11,815 bases of DNA from JBFFXF01 sp041569895. Its GTDB lineage: Bacteria; Planctomycetota; UBA8108; JACQVS01. The position numbers were made by a program, and so were the translations under genes. The stretch is from assembly GCA_041569895.1 (NCBI GenBank), contig JBFFXF010000239.1, forward strand, positions 1 through 11,815. Direction: 5' to 3'. Positions 1 to 6,124 of the stretch are shown one piece after another. How positions within the stretch are numbered: the first letter of the stretch is position 1; each line of letters begins with the position of its first letter. The notes beneath the pieces were generated by a model. That model did not search any database and was not told the DNA's origin. It saw nothing but the letters and a program-made list of their open reading frames with translations.

Positions 1-66
1 GCGACATTCTCGAGGAGCGCCGGGACGACGGCGCCACCGCCGCCAACCCCGCGAAACGAAGGTTGA
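1..66 (+). other. Possible 3' end of an upstream gene
   Basis: Frame 1 is open from the window edge to a TGA at 64-66, giving about 21 Pro/Thr-rich residues. This could be the tail of an upstream gene lying just before the CotH-like gene. Frame 3, the CotH frame, is also open from the edge with no stop, so the true upstream gene cannot be decided here. No family can be recognised from so few residues. Confidence 0.25.
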
Positions 67-71
67 GCCCG

Positions 72-2273
72 ATGAGAGCGACCACCCCGACCCTTCTGCT
101 GTGCCTCGTCCCGGCCATGCTCGCCGCACAGGACGCGGAGAGGCCGCGAGCGCCCGATGAGGCCGGCCCTCGCCCGGAGCGTGGTGCCGGCGGACGCGAT
201 CGTCGCCGTGGCCAGCGTGGCGGGCCCGGGGGCGGTTTCGGAGGCATGCGCCGGGAGGTCGAGCTCGTCGAGCGATTCGACGCCGATGGCAACGGCTGGC
301 TCGACGCCGAGGAGCGCAAGCCGGCGCGCGAGTTCATCGTCGAGGAGCGCGAGGCGGGGCGCGCCGGTCGCCGCGGCTTCGGCCGCGGACCGCGAGGCCC
401 CTTCGGCGGCGCGAGCCCGGAGCCGCCGCAGCCGGGCCCCAGTGTGTCGCCGGCGGACGTCGAGGCCGTTCCCGACGCGCCGCTCTACGACCCGGGCACG
501 GTGAGGACGCTCTTTCTCGATTTCGAGTCCGACGACTGGGAGAAGGAGCTCGAGGACTTCAGCAACACCGACGTGGACGTGCCGGCGCGGCTCACCGTCG
601 ATGGCGTGACCTACGAGCACGTCGGCGTGCACTTCCGCGGCGCCTCGTCGTTGATGACCGTCGGGGAGGGCTTCAAGCGGTCGCTGAACCTGTCGCTCGA
701 CTTCATTCATGACAGGCAACGGCTGGAGGGCTACCGCACGCTCAACCTGCTGAACTCGCACAGCGACCCGACCTTCCTGCGCACCGTTCTCTTCACGCAC
801 GTCGCGCGAGAGTACATCCCGGCTCCGAAGGCGAACTTCGTGCGCGTCGTCATCAACGGCGAGAGCTGGGGCGTCTACATCAACGCCCAGCAGTTCAACA
901 AGGACTTCATCCGGGATTGGTTCGAGACGACGAAGGGAGCGCGCTGGAAGGCGCCGGGGAGTCCGCGGGGCCGCGCGTCGTTCGCCTACGTCGGCGACGA
1001 CCCCGCGGACTACAAGGGAGTCTGGGAGATCAAATCGAGGGATGATCCCGAGGACTGGGCCGCGCTGATCCAGCTCTGTAAGGTGATCGACACGACGCCG
1101 CCGGAACGCCTCGAGGCGGCGCTCGAGCCGCTGCTCGACATCGACGGGGCGCTGAAGTTCCTGGCGCTCGATGTCGCCCTCGTCAACAACGACGGCTACT
1201 GGACCCGCACCAGCGACTACAACCTCTACCGTGACCGGTCCGGCCGCTTCCACGTCATCCCGCACGACGCGAACGAGACATTCCGCATGCCGGGCGGCTT
1301 CGGTCGCGGCCGGCGTGGCGGCCCGGGAGGATTCGCTCGCCGCGGCTTCCCGGGCGGCGGTTTTCCCGGCTTCGGCGGTTTCGGACGCGGCATGACGGCC
1401 CGCAGCATGCTCCGGCAGGGCGACGCCGACGGCGACGGGGAGCTCACCAGGGCAGAGCTCACGGCACTCGGCGGCGCGTGGTTCAAGAAGATGGACGTCG
1501 ACTCGGCCGGCTCGATCAGCAAGGCGGCGTTCACATCGAAGCTCGGCGAGGCGCTGGTTCCCGCGCCGGAAGGCCCCGACGGCGCGCGGCCGCCCGTCTC
1601 GCCCGACGCCTTCATCGTCGAGGGCATCTTCAAGGGAGCGGACGCGAACGAGGACGGCGCGATGACGGGCGCCGAGCTCGAGGCGCTGCTCGCGAAGTGG
1701 TTCGACGAGTGGAGCGGAGAGGACGGCGACACTCTCGACGAGGAGTCCCTCGCGCGCGGATTGCGCGAGGCGCTGCCGCGGCCCGCCTTCGGCGCGCCCC
1801 CGCCGGCACCGGACGAACGCGGTCCCCGGCCCGCGGACGACCCGGAGCGCGGGCGCCGGGGACCGCCGCAACAGGGCCGTGGTGATGGACGCGACGAGGC
1901 GAGGGCGGTCGAGCTCGATCCGCTCGTCGCCGCCGACGACCCGGGCAAGCCGCTCTTCTCGAAGCTCCTCGCGGTGCCGTCCCTGAGGAAGCGCTACCTC
2001 GCCCACGTCCGCGACATCGCCGAGCGGTGGCTCGACTGGGAGCGACTCGGCCCCATCGCGGAACGCTATCACGCGCTCATCGCCGACGAGGTCAGGGCGG
2101 ACACGCGCAAGCTCGACTCCACCGAGGCGTTCCTCGTCGGACTGACCGAGGGCGTCGAGGGCGCGAGCGGCTTCGGCGGTCGCGGCAGGATCGGCATCAA
2201 GGAGTTCGCCGAGAAGCGCCGGGCGTATCTCCTCGAGGCCACGGCGCCGGACGACTCCCCGTCGGAGGACTGA
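72..2273 (+). CDS. Secreted CotH-family kinase-like protein with EF-hand insertion
   Basis: A 733-residue exported protein. The ATG at 72 is preferred over an in-frame TTG at 63 because GAAGG ends 9 nt before it and a signal peptide (TLLLCLVPAMLAAQ) follows at once. The CotH homology starts near residue 144. It shows VGVHFRGASS (184-193), FKRSLNLSLDF (201 on), a SHSDPTFLR stretch (about 229-237), NGESWGVY (262 on) and PHDANETF (397-404), and resumes at about 614-725 (PLFSKLLAVPSLRKRYLAH, EKRRAYLLEA). CotH of Bacillus spores is an atypical protein kinase; the substrate here is unknown. EF-hand loops lie at 70-81 (DADGNGWLDAEE, canonical), 451-462 (canonical), 475-486 (lacks the last Glu) and 524-535. 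The last three, with a Gly/Arg/Phe-rich tract at 407-440, sit inside the CotH domain. The second acidic residue of the usual D-x-D motif is Asn401. Family is secure; catalytic activity is uncertain. Confidence 0.85.
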   Translation: MRATTPTLLLCLVPAMLAAQDAERPRAPDEAGPRPERGAGGRDRRRGQRGGPGGGFGGMRREVELVERFDADGNGWLDAEERKPAREFIVEEREAGRAGRRGFGRGPRGPFGGASPEPPQPGPSVSPADVEAVPDAPLYDPGTVRTLFLDFESDDWEKELEDFSNTDVDVPARLTVDGVTYEHVGVHFRGASSLMTVGEGFKRSLNLSLDFIHDRQRLEGYRTLNLLNSHSDPTFLRTVLFTHVAREYIPAPKANFVRVVINGESWGVYINAQQFNKDFIRDWFETTKGARWKAPGSPRGRASFAYVGDDPADYKGVWEIKSRDDPEDWAALIQLCKVIDTTPPERLEAALEPLLDIDGALKFLALDVALVNNDGYWTRTSDYNLYRDRSGRFHVIPHDANETFRMPGGFGRGRRGGPGGFARRGFPGGGFPGFGGFGRGMTARSMLRQGDADGDGELTRAELTALGGAWFKKMDVDSAGSISKAAFTSKLGEALVPAPEGPDGARPPVSPDAFIVEGIFKGADANEDGAMTGAELEALLAKWFDEWSGEDGDTLDEESLARGLREALPRPAFGAPPPAPDERGPRPADDPERGRRGPPQQGRGDGRDEARAVELDPLVAADDPGKPLFSKLLAVPSLRKRYLAHVRDIAERWLDWERLGPIAERYHALIADEVRADTRKLDSTEAFLVGLTEGVEGASGFGGRGRIGIKEFAEKRRAYLLEATAPDDSPSED
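1290..1392 (+). repeat. Gly/Arg/Phe-rich low-complexity tract inside the CotH-like gene
   Basis: Degenerate GGF/GRG/RGG units encoded just after the PHDAN motif (residues about 407-440). Similar but shorter Gly/Arg-rich stretches occur at residues about 34-60 and 97-115 of the same protein. The tract is likely disordered and forms the junction between the kinase-like core and the inserted EF-hands. Confidence 0.7.
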
Positions 2274-2337
2274 GCTCCCCCGCGATCTCCGGCGTTGACA
2301 GCGCGTGCGATGGCCGTCGCATCCCGCGTGCGACCCG

Positions 2338-2366
2338 TTGACCCGAGCTCGAGCTGCGTCTACAGT
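2338..2366 (+). promoter_or_regulatory. Sigma70-type promoter of the multidomain protein gene
   Basis: TTGACC (2338-2343), a 17-nt spacer and TACAGT (2361-2366) match the housekeeping consensus at 5 of 6 and 4 of 6 positions with ideal spacing. Transcription would begin near 2373, giving a leader of about 92 nt. The gap 2274-2464 holds no other gene. Just upstream are CGCGTGCGA twice (2302-2310, 2325-2333) and a dyad TGCGA-N6-TCGCA (2306-2321), a possible regulator site. Confidence 0.5.
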
Positions 2367-2464
2367 GGTCGCGGGAGGGTGTGTCACTCGTGTGGGCTCG
2401 GCCACGCACGGGCTAGTTGGATCCACGCGCATCAAGTCACTCGCGACCAGCGGAGGACCGTTTC

Positions 2465-5332
2465 ATGTCTCGACGCACCCTGTCTCGACGCGCGATCTCT
2501 CCACGCGTCACGCTGTCGTGCCTACTGCTCTTCCTGATGACCGCGGCTCCGGTGGCGGCGATCAACGGTCCGTTTCGCGTCACCGATCTCGGCGGCGGCT
2601 TCTGGGTCATCTGGTTCGAGGCGGAGCGGTACGACTTCCGCGATCCGGACACCGACGAGTTCTACGCCGTCGTCCCCGACCCCGAGGCCTCCGAGGGCTT
2701 CGCCATCAACCGCTCGGGCGGCGCGGGCGGCGTGATCCGCTACGACTTCGACATCTCCGAGATCGACGGCGAGGCGGGCACCGCGTACTTCTGGGGTCGG
2801 ATCATCAACCCGAACAACCAGTCCGACTTCATGCTCGTCGAGGGCGACCCGGGCGATCCGGACATCCCGCGGGGACCGCCCCCCTATCCGGGCGGCAGCG
2901 GGTTCCCGTTCGACGTCCCCGACGACCGCATCTTCGAGGAGAACACCGGTCCGCCCTACGCCTGGACCCACTTCAGCCACGAGGAGGGACACACCAAGGA
3001 GCTCCGGGCCGGCGTGAACTCGATGCACATCTTCCACCGCTCCGGCAACTCGACCGTCTTCTGGGACGTGTTCGCGTGGACCAACGATCCAGTCTACGTG
3101 CCGAACGACCTCGACTACGAGCTCGCCGAGGTGATCGAGGAGCCCTCCTGCGACGCGCCCGACACCCATTGCCGCGGCTTCACCGTGTTCGACCCCGACG
3201 GGAATCAGGTGCCGAACGCGACGAGCACCGCGGGCATCTACACCGTCGAGACCGACGCCGTCGACGATGCGGGCGATCCGATCACCGTCACGGTGACCGC
3301 GGACAACGGCATCGACCCGCCGGTGATCGAGACCGCCGTCGGCGTGGACGCGATGGCAGTGCAGATCCGGCTGTCGGAGGGGCCGTGGAGCATGTCGGTC
3401 TCGGTCGACGACAGCCCGTTCTGCGACGACGAGGCGGAGGATGCGAGGTGCGCCGCGCTCGACTTCGAGGTGCGCGCTCCGGCGGAGTGCTCCCTACTGA
3501 ACGACGGCCTGATCTCGGGCGCGCTGATCCTCGGCCCGATCGACATCGTGACGCCCTCGGGTCCACGGTGTGACGACTCGGGTCTCCTGGCGACGACGGA
3601 CTACATCACCGACGGCGTGGTCGACGAGACGAACGTCTTGATTCCCGAGGGCGACCCGCTGCTTCCGGACTTCGGCGGCGTCGCGGGAGGCCTCGGCGTC
3701 GAGTTCGCGCTCAACCCCCAGATCAACCCGGGCGCGGTCGACGGGGAGCTCGAGGCGTGGATCGCGCCGCTCGACTTCGGGAGGCGGCTGATCGACTTCG
3801 ACGACGTCGACCGCATCGGGCCGGTGGATGACTACGTCGTCTACGCGCTCTCCTACCTCGAGAACACCACCGACGAGTGCATCGACGCCGTGATCGAGGT
3901 CGGCACCGCCGACTCCTTCAAGCTGCGGGTCAACGGGGGGCTTGCGGCAGTGCACACGGAGTGTCGCGGCATCCCCGCGTTCGGCATCGGCGACATGGTG
4001 CCGGTGCGTCTGGCGCCCGGCGGCAACATCGTCGTGCTCGCGTTCGTCCAGGGGACCGGTCCATCGGCGATCCGGCTCGCGCTGCGCAACCCCGACGGCA
4101 CGCCGCTCGTCGACGGTCGCGTCACCACCTCCTGCAACCCGCCGGATTCGTACCCCGGAGCGACCGTCTCGCGGAGCATCGAGCCACCGGTCCACGCGCT
4201 GGGAGATTCCGTCGAGGTGACGCTGGCGGCGATCGGCGTCAGCGGTCCGACGACGATCGTCGAGACCATCCCCGCGGGATACCGCGTCGACAACACGGGC
4301 GGGGGGACGCTCGAGAACGGGCAGCTCCGGTTCCAGATCGGCGCCGACACCGAGCTCGCCTACCGCCTCGTCGACGAGCGGTGCGCGTGTCGCGTCTCGA
4401 TCCTCGGCGAGGCGCGCACCGGGTCGGTCTGCACGGCGGTGCGCGGCGACTCCGAGCTCGTGTGCGAGGGCGGCCTCCCGCGCGTCACGGTGTCGAAGTT
4501 CGGCGACGGCACGCAGATCTGGATCCAGGCGGAGGACTGGACACGTCGTGACCCCGACACCGACGACTTCTACACCGCCGTCTGCGACGACGGCGCGTTC
4601 GGGCGCGCGGTCACCCAGCTGAACCGCAACGGCGGGCGGCTGACGCACACTTTCGACATCTCCGCCGCCGGCGGCCTGCCGGGCACCTGGTACTTCTGGG
4701 GCCGGGTCATCAACCCCGACAACCGCTCGGACTACATGCTCGTCGAGGGCGATCCCGACGACCCCGAGATACCGCAGGATGAGCCCTTCCCGGGCGGCAA
4801 CGAGACGCCCCCGTTCGTCAATCCCGACGATCGCGTCTTCGAGGAGACCGTGGCGCCGGACTGGGGCTGGGCCGGCTCCGATCGCGACGAGGGGCACATC
4901 AAGGAGCTCCGCGAGGGCGAGAACACGATGCACTTCTTCCGTCGCGAGGGGAGACAGACGGTGAAGTGGGACGTCTTCCTGTGGACGGACGACCCGGCCT
5001 ACACGCCGACCGACGAGGACTTCCTCGCCTCGACGCCGATCGACGGAGAGCCAGTGGGAGTTTTCCGCCGCGGTGACGCCGACGCCGGCGGCGACGTGAT
5101 CATCACCGACGCCATCTTCATCCTGAACTTCCTCTTCCTCGGCGGGGCCGCGCCCGGCTGCTCCGACGCCGCCGACGCCGACGACAGCGGTGACCTGAGC
5201 ATCACGGACGGCGTCTTCTTGCTCAACTTCCTCTTCCTCGGCGGCGCGCCGATCCCCCCGCCGGCGGCAGACTGCGGCGTCGATCCGTCCGCCGATGGAC
5301 TGGGCTGCGAGACGCCGCATGACTGCGAGTGA
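2465..5332 (+). CDS. Secreted multidomain protein with duplicated CBM-like modules and dockerin-like C-terminus
   Basis: A 955-residue exported protein. The ATG at 2465 has GGAGG 8 nt upstream and a signal peptide (hydrophobic 17-28, ending PVAA at 29-32). Two homologous modules, at about 36-222 and 674-855, share an EAE/QAE start, DPDTD(E/D)FY, YFWGR(I/V)INP(N/D)N, SD(F/Y)MLVEGDP, EGH(T/I)KEL and WDVF(A/L)WT(N/D)DP. Their layout resembles CBM35/CBM6-type sugar-binding beta-sandwiches. Between them lie an Ig-like stretch (about 230-345), a region like the galactose-binding or PA14-type modules of planctomycetal proteins (about 375-550, ending in an L-A-P-G-G-N strand), and a DUF11-like beta domain (about 566-635). 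Residues 867-955 form two dockerin-like calcium repeats with ITD(A/G) and LNFLFLGGA. No catalytic domain is recognised, so a binding or structural surface role is inferred. Module names are judged by eye. Confidence 0.8.
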   Translation: MSRRTLSRRAISPRVTLSCLLLFLMTAAPVAAINGPFRVTDLGGGFWVIWFEAERYDFRDPDTDEFYAVVPDPEASEGFAINRSGGAGGVIRYDFDISEIDGEAGTAYFWGRIINPNNQSDFMLVEGDPGDPDIPRGPPPYPGGSGFPFDVPDDRIFEENTGPPYAWTHFSHEEGHTKELRAGVNSMHIFHRSGNSTVFWDVFAWTNDPVYVPNDLDYELAEVIEEPSCDAPDTHCRGFTVFDPDGNQVPNATSTAGIYTVETDAVDDAGDPITVTVTADNGIDPPVIETAVGVDAMAVQIRLSEGPWSMSVSVDDSPFCDDEAEDARCAALDFEVRAPAECSLLNDGLISGALILGPIDIVTPSGPRCDDSGLLATTDYITDGVVDETNVLIPEGDPLLPDFGGVAGGLGVEFALNPQINPGAVDGELEAWIAPLDFGRRLIDFDDVDRIGPVDDYVVYALSYLENTTDECIDAVIEVGTADSFKLRVNGGLAAVHTECRGIPAFGIGDMVPVRLAPGGNIVVLAFVQGTGPSAIRLALRNPDGTPLVDGRVTTSCNPPDSYPGATVSRSIEPPVHALGDSVEVTLAAIGVSGPTTIVETIPAGYRVDNTGGGTLENGQLRFQIGADTELAYRLVDERCACRVSILGEARTGSVCTAVRGDSELVCEGGLPRVTVSKFGDGTQIWIQAEDWTRRDPDTDDFYTAVCDDGAFGRAVTQLNRNGGRLTHTFDISAAGGLPGTWYFWGRVINPDNRSDYMLVEGDPDDPEIPQDEPFPGGNETPPFVNPDDRVFEETVAPDWGWAGSDRDEGHIKELREGENTMHFFRREGRQTVKWDVFLWTDDPAYTPTDEDFLASTPIDGEPVGVFRRGDADAGGDVIITDAIFILNFLFLGGAAPGCSDAADADDSGDLSITDGVFLLNFLFLGGAPIPPPAADCGVDPSADGLGCETPHDCE
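5072..5329 (+). other. Dockerin-like calcium repeat pair at the C-terminus
   Basis: The end of the multidomain protein carries two near-identical units, GDADAGGDVIITDAIFILNF and DADDSGDLSITDGVFLLNF, each followed by LFLGGA. They have the Asp spacing of dockerin/EF-hand loops, then a Cys- and Pro-rich tail (CGVDPSADGLGCETPHDCE). Loop 1 has Gly where a calcium-ligating Asp is usual at position 5. Such tails are common on secreted planctomycetal proteins, where their partner is generally unknown. No cohesin is visible in the window. Confidence 0.7.
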
Positions 5333-5334
5333 GC

Positions 5335-5359
5335 AGCGCCCGGCGCGACGCCGGGCGCT
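5335..5359. terminator. Perfect GC-rich hairpin after the multidomain protein gene
   Basis: AGCGCCCGGC (5335-5344) pairs perfectly with GCCGGGCGCT (5350-5359); one more G-C pair leaves a 3-nt loop. It begins two bases after the TGA. No T-run follows on either strand, so it may be a non-canonical terminator or an RNA 3'-end protector between convergent genes. Confidence 0.5.
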
Positions 5360-5361
5360 CC

Positions 5362-5397
5362 CGGTGGCGATGAGCTCGAACAGAGCCGTCGCCACCG
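5362..5397. repeat. Second hairpin in the convergent gap
   Basis: CGGTGGCGA (5362-5370) and TCGCCACCG (5389-5397) form a perfect 9-bp stem with an 18-nt loop. It lies between the 5332 stop and the Hsp20 stop at 5454 and could serve transcripts from either side. No T-tract accompanies it. Confidence 0.4.
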
Positions 5398-5453
5398 TGC
5401 TCACGTCGCGGCGCTCACTTCAGACCGCTCGGCCCCTGCCGTGAGAAGGCCGG

Positions 5454-5891
5454 CTACTTCGCCTTGACGTCGATCTTCCTCGGCATGTCGTTCGGCTTCT
5501 TGGGGAGATGCACCTCGAGCACGCCGCGGGCGTACTCGGCGCTGATCTTCTTCGCGTCCGTCGAGGCCGGCACCGGGATGACGCGCTCGAAGCGCCCGTA
5601 GGATCGCTCGACCCTGTGGAAGTGCTTCTCCTTCTTCTCCTCCTCGCGCCGCTTCTCGCCCCGGATGACGAGGCTGTCTCCCGACAGACTCACCGTGATG
5701 TCCTTCTGGTCCATTCCGGGCAGCTCGGCCGTGACGACGACCTCCTCCGGGGTCTCCTCGACATCGATCTCGGGGAACCACTCTCCGTCCTTCGAGAAGA
5801 ACGGCTCGCGCGTGAGGAACGAGTCGAACAGTCGATCCATCTCGCGGCGGAACGAGCCGAGCTCCGCCGGCTGCCATCGTGTGAGCTTCAT
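5454..5891 (-). CDS. Small heat-shock protein, Hsp20/alpha-crystallin family
   Basis: A 145-residue cytoplasmic holdase chaperone that binds unfolding proteins and keeps them soluble for ATP-dependent refolding. The alpha-crystallin domain spans about residues 39-132: FPEIDVEETPEEVVVTAELPG at its start, SLVIRGEKR in the middle, and the family signature ARGVLEVHLPKK near its end (A-x-x-x-G-V-L type; GVL at 123-125). A C-terminal I-x-V motif (140-142) fits the oligomer-contact motif of the family. Length is typical of bacterial class A Hsp20. The ATG at 5891 has AGGAG 6 nt upstream, and that site can be hidden in a hairpin (5892-5920). The gene is a single-gene unit between a convergent neighbour and the end of a sulfatase gene on the same strand. 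Confidence 0.95.
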   Translation of the reverse strand: MKLTRWQPAELGSFRREMDRLFDSFLTREPFFSKDGEWFPEIDVEETPEEVVVTAELPGMDQKDITVSLSGDSLVIRGEKRREEEKKEKHFHRVERSYGRFERVIPVPASTDAKKISAEYARGVLEVHLPKKPNDMPRKIDVKAK

Positions 5892-5920
5892 CGGTCACTC
5901 CTTTCGAAAACTGGCGACCG
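5892..5920 (-). promoter_or_regulatory. Candidate fourU RNA thermometer in the hsp20 leader
   Basis: Read on the minus strand, the leader just before the ATG can fold so that UUUU (5910-5907) pairs with AGGA of the Shine-Dalgarno sequence (5902-5899) as A-U, G-U, G-U, A-U around a CGAA tetraloop. Below that are one G-G mismatch, two pairs (5912/5897, 5913/5896), a 3-nt bulge and a CGGU/ACCG clamp (5920-5917 with 5895-5892) abutting the start codon. This is the geometry of fourU thermometers, known before the small heat-shock gene agsA of Salmonella. Weak G-U pairing over the ribosome site would melt on warming. Folding was done by hand, not by energy calculation. Confidence 0.5.
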
Positions 5921-5997
5921 CCGGTCGAGCGTTCCGGCGCTCCCGGGAAGAGACGCATCCCGGTCCGCGTCGTCGCTCACCGGTCATCGAGAGAAAG

Positions 5998-6013
5998 TGC
6001 AAATCGAGGGCCA
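5998..6013 (-). promoter_or_regulatory. Candidate sigma54 promoter for hsp20
   Basis: On the minus strand TGGCCCT-N4-TTGCA matches the sigma54 consensus TGGCACG-N4-TTGCW with two mismatches. The essential GG (6012-6011) and GC (6000-5999) are correctly spaced by 10 nt. Transcription would start near 5986, about 95 nt before the ATG. E. coli ibpB is a known small heat-shock gene with a sigma54 promoter. A match of this quality can occur by chance about once per window, so position is the main support. Confidence 0.4.
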
Positions 6014-6021
6014 AACGGGTA

Positions 6022-6035
6022 CGCGGCAGGCCGCG
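6022..6035. repeat. Palindrome CGCGGC-N2-GCCGCG upstream of hsp20
   Basis: A perfect 6-2-6 inverted repeat 8 nt upstream of the sigma54-like element. It could be a regulator site. It is closer to the promoter than usual sigma54 enhancer sites, and GC-only palindromes arise easily in this base composition. The rest of the gap 5921-6124 shows no gene. Confidence 0.3.
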
Positions 6036-6124
6036 GTCGTGGGGTGGAAATCAGCGCCGAGAATGACGCCGTTGCGCCCGGAAGCTCCGGTGCGGATCGC
6101 GCCGCCGGGGATTTTTTCGTCCCA

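Noticed and set aside
2295..2323. TTGACA at 2295-2300 as a -35 box
   Set aside because: No acceptable -10 is found at 16-18 nt spacing; the TTGACC/TACAGT pair downstream is better.
3494..5404. A 636-codon open frame on the minus strand
   Set aside because: It is antisense to the secreted multidomain gene, has Arg/Val/Gly-rich composition typical of GC-rich shadow frames, and shows no domain, while the plus frame has a signal peptide, a ribosome site and clear motifs.
6108..6120. T-run (6112-6117) as an intrinsic terminator
   Set aside because: The T-run is on the plus strand, where no gene ends; for the leftward sulfatase it reads as an A-run, and no good stem precedes it.
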